The notes: generated by a model from the sequence alone, not told the origin. A stretch of DNA of 64,000 nucleotides from Lacibacter cauensis (GCF_007830055.1 NZ_VLLE01000003.1:806001-870000); one strand, 5' to 3'; positions 24,614 to 32,952 are shown, numbered from the stretch's first letter. Translations and numbers: made by a program.

Positions 24614-24621
24614 TATTTTTG
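24614..24621 (+). promoter_or_regulatory. -7 promoter box for the GroES-like gene
   Basis: Perfect TATTTTTG, 18 bases before the ATG at 24640. No -33 TTG at the usual spacing was found. Confidence 0.6.
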
Positions 24622-24639
24622 CACTTTAACTGAAAAGCT

Positions 24640-25011
24640 ATGCGTATTACAGCAGATAACCGTTTTAAAAAGTTAATCGTAATTGGCGATCGTGTTTTAA
24701 TTAAGCCCGGCACTCCCGATCAACGAACTGCAAGTGGATTGTATTTGCCTCCCGGGGTGCAGGAAAAAGAAAAAGTGCAGCAGGGGTTTGTTATAAAAAC
24801 AGGCCCGGGTTATGCCATACCTATGCCGGTAGAAGATGAACCGTGGAAAAGTGATGAAGACCAGGTGAAGTATGTACCGCTGCAGGCGAAGGAAGGTGAT
24901 CTTGCCATTTTTTTATTAAGCGGAGCTACCGAGGTAATGTACGAAGGCGATAAGTATTTTATTGTTCCGCAGAGTGCTATTTTGATGCTTGAGCGGGAAG
25001 AAGAGTTATAA
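24640..25011 (+). CDS. GroES-like chaperonin-10 family protein
   Basis: This 123-residue protein has the Cpn10 fold: the N-terminal strand VIGDRVLIKP near residue 15, a mobile-loop-like region TASGLYLPPGVQEKEKVQQG and the C-terminal GATEVMYEGDKYFIVPQSAIL. It is longer than GroES (about 97 residues) because of an acidic insertion (residues about 60-85, PVEDEPWKSDEDQ). The mobile loop differs from the GroES consensus, so it may act as an accessory co-chaperone or stand-alone protein. There is no groEL beside it, so it is not the ordinary groESL operon. It has its own promoter and a strong terminator, i.e. it is monocistronic. Confidence 0.82.
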   Translation: MRITADNRFKKLIVIGDRVLIKPGTPDQRTASGLYLPPGVQEKEKVQQGFVIKTGPGYAIPMPVEDEPWKSDEDQVKYVPLQAKEGDLAIFLLSGATEVMYEGDKYFIVPQSAILMLEREEEL

Positions 25012-25043
25012 AAAAGCATCCTGTGAAAACAGGATGCTTTTTT
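25011..25043 (+). terminator. Rho-independent terminator after the GroES-like gene
   Basis: AAAAGCATCCTGT pairs with ACAGGATGCTTTT around GAAA, followed by T's. It begins at the stop codon. Confidence 0.9.
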
Positions 25044-25060
25044 ATGTAAGCGAACCAGAA

Positions 25061-25459
25061 TTAATTTACACGGTCCATGTACCATGTTCCGCTCCCCGAA
25101 ACATTGGAACCCGAACCCCAGGTGCCATCGGTTAATTTACCGGTGTTGCTGAAGTTAGCCTGAATACTGAAAGTAGAACCACCATTTTGGTACGTATAGG
25201 TTGCTTTAAATACGTTACCAGTCATTGTCCATGTACCAACCGCTTTGCTTGAAGTTGAAATTTTACTACCATCGGCGATTGTTAATACACCACCTGGTTC
25301 AATCAGCATTGAATATCCGCTTGCAGGAGTAGCAGATCCGCTGCCATACTTTCCAACCCAATAGCCTTCGATGGAATAAACAGGATCTTTTTCTTTTTTG
25401 CACGATGCAAATACGAACAGAAGCGATAAAACGGTAAATGCTGTAACTAGCTTTTTCAT
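25061..25459 (-). CDS. Small lipoprotein of unknown function
   Basis: This 132-residue predicted lipoprotein has an N-terminal signal MKKLVTAFTVLSLLFVFASC with Cys20 as the lipid-attachment site, followed by a KKEKD linker. The mature part is rich in Gly, Ser, Thr and aromatic residues (IEGYWVGKYGSG; VGTWTMTGNVFKATYTYQN), suggesting a small beta-barrel or lipocalin-like fold. The exact family is not recognised. The reading frame continues far upstream, but the lipoprotein signal fixes the start at 25459. A good promoter lies 43 bases ahead (25502-25532). It faces the GroES-like gene, whose terminator separates the two. Confidence 0.75.
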   Translation of the reverse strand: MKKLVTAFTVLSLLFVFASCKKEKDPVYSIEGYWVGKYGSGSATPASGYSMLIEPGGVLTIADGSKISTSSKAVGTWTMTGNVFKATYTYQNGGSTFSIQANFSNTGKLTDGTWGSGSNVSGSGTWYMDRVN

Positions 25460-25501
25460 TTGGTTTAGTTTAAGGTTTAATGATAACTGATGAATGAGGC
25501 A

Positions 25502-25532
25502 CAAAACTATTTTACTAAACGAAGGCGAACAA
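25502..25532 (-). promoter_or_regulatory. Promoter of the lipoprotein gene
   Basis: Minus strand: TTG at 25530-25532, a 20-base spacer and perfect TAGTTTTG at 25502-25509. Both boxes match the Bacteroidota consensus. Confidence 0.75.
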
Positions 25533-25567
25533 TACCACTTTGAGGGAGCTACCGCAAAGTGGTAGCT
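25533..25567. other. Two mutually exclusive hairpins
   Basis: TACCACTTTG (25533-25542) can pair with CAAAGTGGTA (25555-25564), and AGCTACC (25547-25553) can pair with GGTAGCT (25561-25567). The two overlap, so only one can form. They lie just upstream of the lipoprotein promoter and just past the terminator-like hairpin of the putative small RNA. Confidence 0.5.
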
Positions 25568-25627
25568 AAAAAAAACGCTGCATAAACATGCAGCGGTTAC
25601 AATAAAGTATGAGAAAAATTGCTTGAC
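25568..25627 (-). ncRNA. Possible short RNA (low confidence)
   Basis: On the minus strand there is TTG (25660-25662), 20 bases, then TACTTTTA (25632-25639; one mismatch to TAnnTTTG), then about 60 bases ending in CGCTGCAT-GTTT-ATGCAGCG followed by eight T's. No reading frame of note occurs. This is the outline of a short independently terminated RNA, but no expression evidence exists here. Confidence 0.35.
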
Positions 25628-25733
25628 GCAGTAAAAGTAATTTCGTTTGTTGCTGTTGTCAATACAACAAACAGGTAACTTTATACGGCAACAAAAGAAA
25701 AGCAGCATACACGAATCATCTAATAACTTCATA

Positions 25734-27311
25734 ATGGCAGACGCACAACAATTTACTACCGCAGTACAACAGGGTTATACATTCAAAGGCGAATGGTTTC
25801 GCTTAGGAACAGCAATGCTCGATCAACAGGTGTTGAAAGGAACCGATGTATTGTTGCCGTTGAAAACAATGAACCGTCATGGTTTAATTGCAGGGGCTAC
25901 CGGTACCGGTAAAACAAAAACCTTACAAGTAATTGCCGAAGGATTGAGTGATGCCAGTGTGCCGGTTGTGTTGATGGATATTAAAGGCGATCTGAGTGGT
26001 ATTGCAGCAGCAGGTGCAAGTAATGCAAAAATTGAAGAGCGTTTGCAGTTGATGGGCGGCGAATTCAAACCCACTGCATTTCCGGTGGAGTTAATGACGC
26101 TGAGCGACGACAAAAAAGGAGTTCGCCTGCGGGCCACCGTTAGTGAGTTTGGCCCAATACTCTTATCGAAAATTTTAGCATTGAATGATACGCAGCAGGG
26201 TATAGTTGCCATGATTTTTAAATTCTGCGACGATAATAAAATGCCCTTGCTCGATTTGAAAGATTTTATCAAAGTAATTCAATACATCAGCGATGAAGGA
26301 AAGGCAACCATTGAAAAAGACTACGGCAAAATTTCTACTTCATCTACGGGAACCATTTTGCGTAAGGTAGTAGAGCTGCAACAGCAGGGTGCCGATGCAT
26401 TTTTTGGTGAACCAAGTTTTGAAGTAGATGATCTTATGCGAATAGGTGATGATGGCCGTGGCATGATCAGCATTTTGCGTGTAATGGAACTGCAGGACAG
26501 GCCCAAACTCTTCTCTACATTTATGTTGAGTTTATTGGCTGAACTGTATGCTACATTGCCCGAAGAAGGCGATATGGATAAACCCAAGCTGGTATTGTTT
26601 ATTGATGAAGCGCATCTGGTTTTCCAGGAAGCCAATGAAGCTTTGTTGCAACAGATTGAAACAGTGATTAAACTCATCCGTTCGAAAGGCGTTGGTATTT
26701 TCTTCTGTACACAAAATCCGCAGGATGTACCAGCCAGTGTATTATCGCAATTGGGTTTAAAGGTGCAGCATGCGTTACGTGCATTTACAGCAGCCGATCG
26801 CAAAGTAATTAAACAGGCCGCAGAAAATTATCCGGAAACAGAATACTACGATGTAGATGAGCTGCTCACACAATTAGGTATTGGTGAAGCCTTTGTTACA
26901 TTGCTGAATGAAAAAGGTATTCCCACACCGTTGGTGCACACCATGTTGATGCCGCCACGTAGTCGCATGGATGTGTTGAGTGATGCGGAAGTAGATGAGC
27001 TGACAGGTAAAAGTAAACTGGTACGCAAGTATGCCGAAACAATTGATCATGAAAGTGCGCATGAAATAATTACAGCTAAACTGGAAGAAGCTGCCGCCAA
27101 AACAAAAGCAGCTGAAGAAGCAGAAGAGCAGGCGAAAGAAGAAGCAAAAGAAGAAAAGAAACGGCCTGCTAAAAAAGAAGAAAGCTTTTTTGATAACCCA
27201 ACAGTAAAACAGGTTGGTCGTACAGCTGCAACTATTATAACACGCAGCTTATTGGGTGCATTAGGTTTGGGCGGAAGAACAACCAAGCGTAAGAAGACGG
27301 GTTGGTTTTGA
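25734..27311 (+). CDS. HerA-like P-loop ATPase (DUF853 type)
   Basis: This 525-residue hexameric-helicase-like ATPase of the HerA/FtsK superfamily has Walker A ATGTGKTKTLQ near residue 51, DIKGDLSG near 82, Walker B LVLFIDEAHLVFQEA near 287, and the sensor-type motif FFCTQNPQDVP near 325. The C-terminus is a charged helical stretch (residues about 440-490, rich in Glu, Ala, Lys) and a glycine-rich end. This DUF853 subfamily is common in Bacteroidota and Proteobacteria and is not the HerA/NurA repair enzyme itself; its role is unclear. No nuclease partner is adjacent. The start at 25734 is chosen over an upstream frame without family similarity. Confidence 0.85.
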   Translation: MADAQQFTTAVQQGYTFKGEWFRLGTAMLDQQVLKGTDVLLPLKTMNRHGLIAGATGTGKTKTLQVIAEGLSDASVPVVLMDIKGDLSGIAAAGASNAKIEERLQLMGGEFKPTAFPVELMTLSDDKKGVRLRATVSEFGPILLSKILALNDTQQGIVAMIFKFCDDNKMPLLDLKDFIKVIQYISDEGKATIEKDYGKISTSSTGTILRKVVELQQQGADAFFGEPSFEVDDLMRIGDDGRGMISILRVMELQDRPKLFSTFMLSLLAELYATLPEEGDMDKPKLVLFIDEAHLVFQEANEALLQQIETVIKLIRSKGVGIFFCTQNPQDVPASVLSQLGLKVQHALRAFTAADRKVIKQAAENYPETEYYDVDELLTQLGIGEAFVTLLNEKGIPTPLVHTMLMPPRSRMDVLSDAEVDELTGKSKLVRKYAETIDHESAHEIITAKLEEAAAKTKAAEEAEEQAKEEAKEEKKRPAKKEESFFDNPTVKQVGRTAATIITRSLLGALGLGGRTTKRKKTGWF

Positions 27312-27614
27312 TGATCGTTATTGTCATCCCGAAGAATGAGGGATCTGACCAGCTTTGTGCAAGTGTTGAATGTATCGATATCTCCCGCATTGGGAAAATA
27401 GCTTAGTTCGAGTGCTGGCGCAAGATTTGTGAGCAGGCTTGTGTGCGGCTATCTTGTGCCTGAATATAGTACTGCAAACAGTTTAATTTTCAGGCACAGG
27501 AAGCAAAAGCACAAATCCTTCGCCTCATTCCTGCGCCAGATTTCCGAATGTTAAAGATTAAATACTTGGACTATATGGGGGATGGTTTTAAAAAATTATT
27601 TGAGAGTAGTTGAA
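27312..27614. repeat. Gene-free gap filled with inverted repeats
   Basis: No credible gene is seen in these 303 bases. At 27322-27347 lies a word starting TGTCATCCCGAAG and ending GAGGGATCTG, a type found scattered in many genomes of this phylum. At 27415-27466 and 27487-27539 (inverted) lie two copies of an element starting CTGGCGCA and ending TGTGCCTGAA on their own strand; together they make a long hairpin. Confidence 0.7.
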
Positions 27615-27615
27615 G

Positions 27616-28278
27616 CTAATGTTTATAACTAAAAAGCAGGTATCTGTTTTTAATTTCTTCAGCTCCTCCCGGAATTATTATTTCTAATTTATTTTCAGTG
27701 TGAAGAGATGATACTATTTTGTAAATATCTTCAACGAAGTCTCCAATCCATGGCAGACCAATGATTGTTGTATTATCAATCGATTTATTTTCATTTTGAC
27801 CATCCCATTTTACGGAAGGTATTTTAATAAATGGATTAGTATATGCACCTCTTAATGTAAAGTGATGTGTTAAAGAGGGCTTTTTGCTATTCTTATTGGA
27901 AAGGCTGTAATCATGAGCAAATGCATTTCTAAGTGCATAGATTGCATCAATTTCTTGGTCACTAAGCTTTGTGTTTAGTTTTAAACAACGTTGAATAGGG
28001 CTCAAATCTGTTAAGTTCGGATCCTTTTTGGCTTTGTAGCACTTCCCTAACTGATCAAGGATTACTAAATAACAAATGGAGCCTAACCAATTGCTTGAAA
28101 GAGTGTTATTATTTTTGTCAGGATTTTCTCCTGTTTCAATATTTCTCCCCGTAGCTTGTCTAGCGTCACGAAGTGCAGCTACCAAAGAAGAAAATACAAT
28201 CGTATCATCATCATAAGGCTCAATCAAGTTTAAATGAAATGATATAATTTCTTCATTTGATAGGTTTTTAAAATTCAT
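27616..28278 (-). CDS. Unknown protein with HepT-like RX4HXY motif
   Basis: The 220-residue protein has no close family that I recognise. Near residue 135 it carries ALRNAFAHDYSL: Arg, four residues, His, one residue, Tyr, which is the HEPN/HepT RNase motif RX4HXY. The mostly helical prediction for residues 60-145 fits a HEPN bundle. The second half (IPSVKWDGQNENKS; IIPGGAEEI) is unassigned. It follows recQ by 12 bases on the same strand and is richer in A/T than recQ, so it may be an acquired gene that exploits recQ transcription. No nucleotidyltransferase antitoxin (MNT) is adjacent, so a toxin pair is not demonstrated. It could equally be a HEPN protein of non-toxin type. Confidence 0.6.
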   Translation of the reverse strand: MNFKNLSNEEIISFHLNLIEPYDDDTIVFSSLVAALRDARQATGRNIETGENPDKNNNTLSSNWLGSICYLVILDQLGKCYKAKKDPNLTDLSPIQRCLKLNTKLSDQEIDAIYALRNAFAHDYSLSNKNSKKPSLTHHFTLRGAYTNPFIKIPSVKWDGQNENKSIDNTTIIGLPWIGDFVEDIYKIVSSLHTENKLEIIIPGGAEEIKNRYLLFSYKH

Positions 28279-28290
28279 AAAAAATTATTT

Positions 28291-30201
28291 TTATTTGATT
28301 TTCAACAATCCCTCCTCATTCAACACAATCTTCTCTTCCGCTACCAAGTAATCAATCACCTTCCATACCCGTTCTTTTTGTTTGCTTCCAAGTCGACTGA
28401 TGAATTCTTTTACGACAATGCCTTTTTCAGTAGCAGCATGTAAAATCTGTTGCTGTAGTTGTGTAAACTCAGCAGGAGAGAGTTCGTTTCCTTTTTTCCA
28501 TAAGCATACATCGCACACGCCGCAATCGGTACTATGTTCATCACCAAAATACAAGCCAATGGTTTTGCTGCGACAATGGCTGTTGTCGGTTGTGTAGCGG
28601 ATCATCTGCTGCACTCTTGCTTCAAACTGTTGTTTGCGGTTGGCGATATTTGTTGGGTTAATAAACAATTGTTCAACAGGTACACGGCTTTGTAAAAACT
28701 GCAGTTGCGGTTTTTCTTTTTGTGGCGTGTATTGCAGAATGCCGAAACGATGCAGTTGTATTAATGCTTGCTGTATAAATGCCAGATCGGTTTTGAGCAC
28801 TTTTACCAATTGCTTTTCCGAAATAATACATTCCATATCGAAGATACCACCATAGGTACGTAACAATCCTTTGATGATGGGTTCCAGTTGCGGATGCTGT
28901 GCTTCAAATTCTTCTAATGTTTGCCTGCTGCTGGTAAATACTACTCTTGAAGGGAGAAAGATCTGTTCGGCATAACTGATCCAGCCTTCCTGTTCCAATG
29001 TTTTCAACGCATACACAGCAGTATGACTGTTGAGCTGAAATGTTTTGATGAAATCCTGCAGATCGAATTCCAACCATTGTCCTTCGCCGCTGCCAGAGGG
29101 TAATTGTAGATAGTTTACCAGGCAGCGATAAATCTGTTTCACATCTTCCACCGAAGGAAAACGAATGGCCGATAAATCCTTCAACTCTGCAATATCTTTT
29201 GCATCGTATAACAAAACAGCATATGCTTTTTGTCCATCACGGCCTGCACGCCCGGCTTCCTGGTAATAGTTTTCCAAACAGTCGGGCATGTCGTGATGGA
29301 TCACCACACGTACATCGGGTTTATCAATGCCCATGCCGAATGCATTGGTACAAACCATTACTCTTGTTTCGTTGCGCAACCATGCTTCCTGCCGTTTGCT
29401 GCGTTCATCGTTCGATAAACCTGCATGGTAATAATCGGCAGTAATCTGTTGCAGCTGTAACAGCTGTGCTACTTCCTGCGTACGTTTCCGGCTCTTGCAA
29501 TAAACAATAGCACAGCCCTGCACATTCTGCAATACCTGTACAACTTTATTGATGCGGCTCTCCACTTCAAACACACTGAACGAAACATTCGGTCGCAGGA
29601 AAGAGCCTTTGTAAATATGATGCTTGCGGAATTGTAATTGTTTGCAGATATCATTCTGCACCAATGGCGTGGCAGAAGCAGTAACAGCCAACACAGGAAC
29701 ACCGGGAAGTTCTTTCCGAAACGCAGCAATCTTTAGATACGAAGGACGAAAATCATAACCCCATTGCGAAATACAATGCGCTTCATCTACAGCAATCAAC
29801 TGAATGTTCATACCCGGCAGATATTCTAAAAACAAATTTGTTTCTAAACGTTCGGGTGATACGTACAAAAATTTCAATTTGTCGTTCACCGCCATCTGTA
29901 ATATATCTTTTACCTGCGGAAACGGCATGCCTGTGTAAATAGCTGCGGCACGAATGTCTTTCCGGTGCAGCGCTTCTACCTGATCTTTCATTAATGCAAT
30001 CAATGGCGAAACCACAATACACAAACCCTCTTTTGCTAAAGCGGGCACCTGGTAACAAATACTTTTACCTCCACCCGTTGGTAGCAGAGCCAGGGTATCA
30101 TGCCCTTCCAGTACAGAAGTAATGATTTGCTCCTGCATCGGACGGAAAGAAGAGTAGCCCCAATATTGGTGAAGTATGTCGTGAACTTTTTGCATGTACA
30201 T
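28291..30201 (-). CDS. recQ: RecQ-family DNA helicase
   Basis: This 636-residue superfamily 2 helicase unwinds DNA 3' to 5' in recombination and repair. Motif I LLPTGGGKSICYQVPAL near residue 38, motif II AVDEAHCISQWGYDFRPSY near 137, motif VI QEAGRAGRDG near 319. A zinc-binding region follows (SKTIGLYFGDEHSTDCGVCDVC near 546-566) with four cysteines reduced to a CxxC pair plus others. The C-terminal part (residues 570-636) is winged-helix-like but no clear HRDC domain is seen, matching the shorter RecQ type of Bacteroidota. Start MYMQK or the third-codon ATG are both possible. The HEPN-like gene follows after 12 bases. Confidence 0.9.
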   Translation of the reverse strand: MYMQKVHDILHQYWGYSSFRPMQEQIITSVLEGHDTLALLPTGGGKSICYQVPALAKEGLCIVVSPLIALMKDQVEALHRKDIRAAAIYTGMPFPQVKDILQMAVNDKLKFLYVSPERLETNLFLEYLPGMNIQLIAVDEAHCISQWGYDFRPSYLKIAAFRKELPGVPVLAVTASATPLVQNDICKQLQFRKHHIYKGSFLRPNVSFSVFEVESRINKVVQVLQNVQGCAIVYCKSRKRTQEVAQLLQLQQITADYYHAGLSNDERSKRQEAWLRNETRVMVCTNAFGMGIDKPDVRVVIHHDMPDCLENYYQEAGRAGRDGQKAYAVLLYDAKDIAELKDLSAIRFPSVEDVKQIYRCLVNYLQLPSGSGEGQWLEFDLQDFIKTFQLNSHTAVYALKTLEQEGWISYAEQIFLPSRVVFTSSRQTLEEFEAQHPQLEPIIKGLLRTYGGIFDMECIISEKQLVKVLKTDLAFIQQALIQLHRFGILQYTPQKEKPQLQFLQSRVPVEQLFINPTNIANRKQQFEARVQQMIRYTTDNSHCRSKTIGLYFGDEHSTDCGVCDVCLWKKGNELSPAEFTQLQQQILHAATEKGIVVKEFISRLGSKQKERVWKVIDYLVAEEKIVLNEEGLLKIK

Positions 30202-30206
30202 GTTTA

Positions 30207-30240
30207 GCCGTGAGGCGTGAATCGTCAGTCGTCAGTCAGG
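30207..30240 (+). repeat. Left copy of an inverted repeat around the four-helix gene
   Basis: GCCGTGAGGCGTGAATCG... It matches, in reverse orientation, GCGTGAGTCGTGAATCGG at 30671-30701. The stop codon of the four-helix gene lies inside this copy. Confidence 0.6.
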
Positions 30241-30589
30241 CTCCGATCATCTTCGACAGCATTTGAAAGCAGCGGATGATGTGTGAGCCAAGCTCCTGTA
30301 ATTGTTCGTTTGTTGTGTAATTTAATTCAACTGCAATATCAAATGCTGTATCTACTTCAACAAGTGAACCTCTTGCAATTTCGTAAAATCTTTTTCTTTC
30401 AGCCAGTGATTTTCTGGATGCGCCTTCGGCAATATTCAGATGAACAGACAATGCTGCCCTTCTGATCTGTTGAATTATTGCAAACTTTTCATCAGAAGGA
30501 AAGTTATTTGTTTCCTTATAGCAAAGCAGTGTAAAAGTGCGTGATACTTTAAACAGATCGAGGTTGGTGTGCGATAGGTTGAGAAACAT
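30236..30589 (-). CDS. Four-helix-bundle protein (23S rRNA intervening-sequence family)
   Basis: This 117-residue protein of the S23/four-helix-bundle family shows the family core (NLDLFKVSRTFTLLC; AIIQQIRRAALSVHLNIAEGASRKS; ARGSLVEVDTAFDIAVELNY). Members were first seen inside 23S rRNA intervening sequences but most, like this one, are stand-alone and of unknown function. The structure known for the family is a pentameric helical bundle. The gene is enclosed by an inverted repeat (30207-30240 and 30671-30701), which raises the possibility of past mobility. No rRNA is nearby. Confidence 0.85.
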   Translation of the reverse strand: MFLNLSHTNLDLFKVSRTFTLLCYKETNNFPSDEKFAIIQQIRRAALSVHLNIAEGASRKSLAERKRFYEIARGSLVEVDTAFDIAVELNYTTNEQLQELGSHIIRCFQMLSKMIGA

Positions 30590-30670
30590 ATTTTTAATAC
30601 AAACTAAACATTTTCGAAAGAAAATGAAAGTCCTGTAAAATATAGCAGGTAACCTGAAAAAATCAGGGTC

Positions 30671-30701
30671 TCACTCACGACTACCGATTCACGACTCACG
30701 C
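30671..30701 (-). repeat. Right copy of the inverted repeat around the four-helix gene
   Basis: On the minus strand it reads GCGTGAGTCGTGAATCGG..., matching the left copy at 30207-30240. Confidence 0.6.
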
Positions 30702-30704
30702 TTA

Positions 30705-32948
30705 TTACACGACTCTTTTCACAAACAACCTTACACTGTTAATCGCCAGTACCACATCACTCATACCCATGACCAATGCACCAAAGGTGGGCGTTAATAA
30801 ACCAAACGCAGCAACAGGTATGGCAATGATGTTGTAGAAAAACGCCCAGAATAAATTTTGCTTGATGGTTAAGAAGGTATGTTTACCCAAGCCTAATGAT
30901 AAGGGCAGATTTTTTAATCCGTGATTCATCAACACCACATCGGCCGTTTGCATCGCTACCTGCGAAGCTTCGCTCAATGAAATGCCAATGGTTGCTTTTG
31001 CTAATGCAGGCGCATCGTTAATACCATCGCCAACCATTGCCGTAGGTGTAGCTTTATTTAAACGTTCAACTACTTCCAGTTTTTGTTCGGGTGTTTGTTC
31101 GGCAATCACTTCATCAATACCCAGCTCTTTTGCAATGGCTTCACTCTTTATTTTGCGGTCGCCACTCAGCAAAATGGTTTTAATGTTTTTGCTTTTCAGG
31201 TATTGTACAATTGTTTTTGCTTCGGGTCGTAATTCATCTTTTACATCAACCCAGCCAACTAATTCTCCATTGCGTAATACATATACATTGTGACTTTCAT
31301 CTGTTGTTTGTACAGCAGCTGCTTTATAGGAACCGGCGATCCATTCCACACCATCTTTGGTAACGGCTTTCATACCCAAACCTTTGATCTCTTCAATAGA
31401 AGCCCAGCGTTCATCTTTATTCGTTTTCCATTCGGTTGCTATACAAACAGCGATCGGGTGATTGGAATATTTTTCAAGCGAATAAACAATGCGCTGGAAT
31501 TCGTCATTGTCAATGTTGAATGGTGAATGGTGAATGGAAGATCCTGCTGTTGAAATATTACTTTCTTTCGGTAGAGTATTATTTTGAACCTGACTATTGA
31601 CCATTGACCATTCACCATTCACAGTTGTTTCTTGTCCATTCACAATCTTCCAATCGGCCAATGTAAATCTTCCTGTTGTAAGCGTTCCTGTTTTATCGAA
31701 CACAACCTGTGTAATGTTCTTAAAAAGCTCCAGGCTTTTTGCATTACGGAACAGTACGCCATTTTTTGCAGCACGACCCAAACCCACGGCAATAGCTGCA
31801 GGTGTAGCCAAGCCCATGGCACAGGGACAGGCAATTACCAATACCGCAATGCTGCGCATGAGTGCAGGTGTAAATTCTTTTAAGATGATCCAGTTGGCAG
31901 CTAATGTTACAACGGCAATACCTAATACAATCGGTATAAATACAGCGCTGATTTTATCAGCCAATTGTTGCACCGGTGGTTTTTCGCCCTGCGCCTGTTT
32001 TACTAAGTTGACGATGTTTGCGAGTACAGAATCTTTTGCAGTTGCTGTTACCTGCGCTTTAACAGTGCCATCCACCAATAAGCTTCCGCCAATCAGTTGA
32101 TCTTTCTGTTTTTTTGTTAAGGGTAAACTTTCACCTGTAATAATTGCTTCGTTAACCGTTGCTTCACCCCAGAGTATTTTACAATCGGCCGGTATCTGTT
32201 CACCGCTTTTAATAAGGATGAGATCGCCTACATGCAACACGGTATTCTCAACAGGAAAAATCTGTTCCTGATGCTGATCATCAAAGGCGATCATGTTGGC
32301 CATTACCTTCTGGCTTTTTGCCAAACTGTTTAGTGCACGTTGTGTTTGTTCAACCGATGCATCTTCTAAATAATTACCCAAGAACACCAGTGTAATAATG
32401 GTAGCAGCTGTTTCATAAAACATGTATTCTTCTGCCTGTCCGGTTAATGTGCCGTATAAACTGTATACGAATGCAGCAGTAGCACCAACAGCTACCAATA
32501 CATTCATATTCGGTAAACCGTTGCGGATGCTTTTCCATGCACTGCGGCCAAAATAACTCATACCAATTACATACACCGGTAAACACAAACCCAGTTGTAC
32601 CCACGGATTCATGAGCCAATGAATGTGTACCCATTTTTCAATCATATGCAGCATCAGCACCAATGTAAATGGCGCACAAATCAAAACATAACGGAGAAAG
32701 CGGTTCATCTTTTTCTTCTCTTCCGGTTTAGCCACAACGCCGTTACGTTCGGCTACGGTATAGCCCAAGGACTCCAATCCTTTTTCGAGTTTATCCTGAT
32801 CGGTTGTTTCTGTAAAATCAAATAATACTTCGCCGCTGGCGGGATTGGCTTTAACGTTTTTCAAGCCTTCTTTTTCGAGGTATTTGCTGATGGTGAGGGC
32901 ACAATTTGCACAGGTCATTCCATCAACTTTCCAGTTCATTGTTTCCAT
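30705..32948 (-). CDS. copA: Copper-type P1B ATPase
   Basis: This 747-residue heavy-metal exporter has one N-terminal metal-binding domain (MTCANC near residue 12), membrane helices, A-domain motif ITGESLP near 270, the intramembrane CPC of VIACPCAMGLA near 370, the phosphorylation site VFDKTGTLTTG near 412 and hinge VGDGINDAP near 650. Cu(I) export is the usual role for CPC-type proteins of this size. It carries an extra stretch of about 50 residues just after the phosphorylation site (residues about 430-475), encoded by a repeat-rich segment at 31517-31627. The frame is open throughout. It is transcribed divergently from tsaE with promoters only 27 bases apart. Confidence 0.9.
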   Translation of the reverse strand: METMNWKVDGMTCANCALTISKYLEKEGLKNVKANPASGEVLFDFTETTDQDKLEKGLESLGYTVAERNGVVAKPEEKKKMNRFLRYVLICAPFTLVLMLHMIEKWVHIHWLMNPWVQLGLCLPVYVIGMSYFGRSAWKSIRNGLPNMNVLVAVGATAAFVYSLYGTLTGQAEEYMFYETAATIITLVFLGNYLEDASVEQTQRALNSLAKSQKVMANMIAFDDQHQEQIFPVENTVLHVGDLILIKSGEQIPADCKILWGEATVNEAIITGESLPLTKKQKDQLIGGSLLVDGTVKAQVTATAKDSVLANIVNLVKQAQGEKPPVQQLADKISAVFIPIVLGIAVVTLAANWIILKEFTPALMRSIAVLVIACPCAMGLATPAAIAVGLGRAAKNGVLFRNAKSLELFKNITQVVFDKTGTLTTGRFTLADWKIVNGQETTVNGEWSMVNSQVQNNTLPKESNISTAGSSIHHSPFNIDNDEFQRIVYSLEKYSNHPIAVCIATEWKTNKDERWASIEEIKGLGMKAVTKDGVEWIAGSYKAAAVQTTDESHNVYVLRNGELVGWVDVKDELRPEAKTIVQYLKSKNIKTILLSGDRKIKSEAIAKELGIDEVIAEQTPEQKLEVVERLNKATPTAMVGDGINDAPALAKATIGISLSEASQVAMQTADVVLMNHGLKNLPLSLGLGKHTFLTIKQNLFWAFFYNIIAIPVAAFGLLTPTFGALVMGMSDVVLAINSVRLFVKRVV
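31517..31627. repeat. GAATGGTGAATGG repeat pair inside copA
   Basis: TGAATGGTGAATGGTGAATGG at 31517-31537 (shown as three tandem GAATGGT-like words) and an inverted match CCATTCACCATTCAC near 31609-31622, preceded by CATTGACCATTGACC. Words of this type normally lie between genes in this phylum; here the pair sits in an open reading frame. Confidence 0.7.
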
Positions 32949-32952
32949 ACTG

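Noticed and set aside
27616-28278. HEPN-MNT toxin-antitoxin pair
   Set aside because: No nucleotidyltransferase-like partner gene is adjacent on either side.
31597-32100. 167-codon open frame antisense to copA
   Set aside because: It is a by-product of codon bias in the real gene, has no family motif and no promoter or start context.
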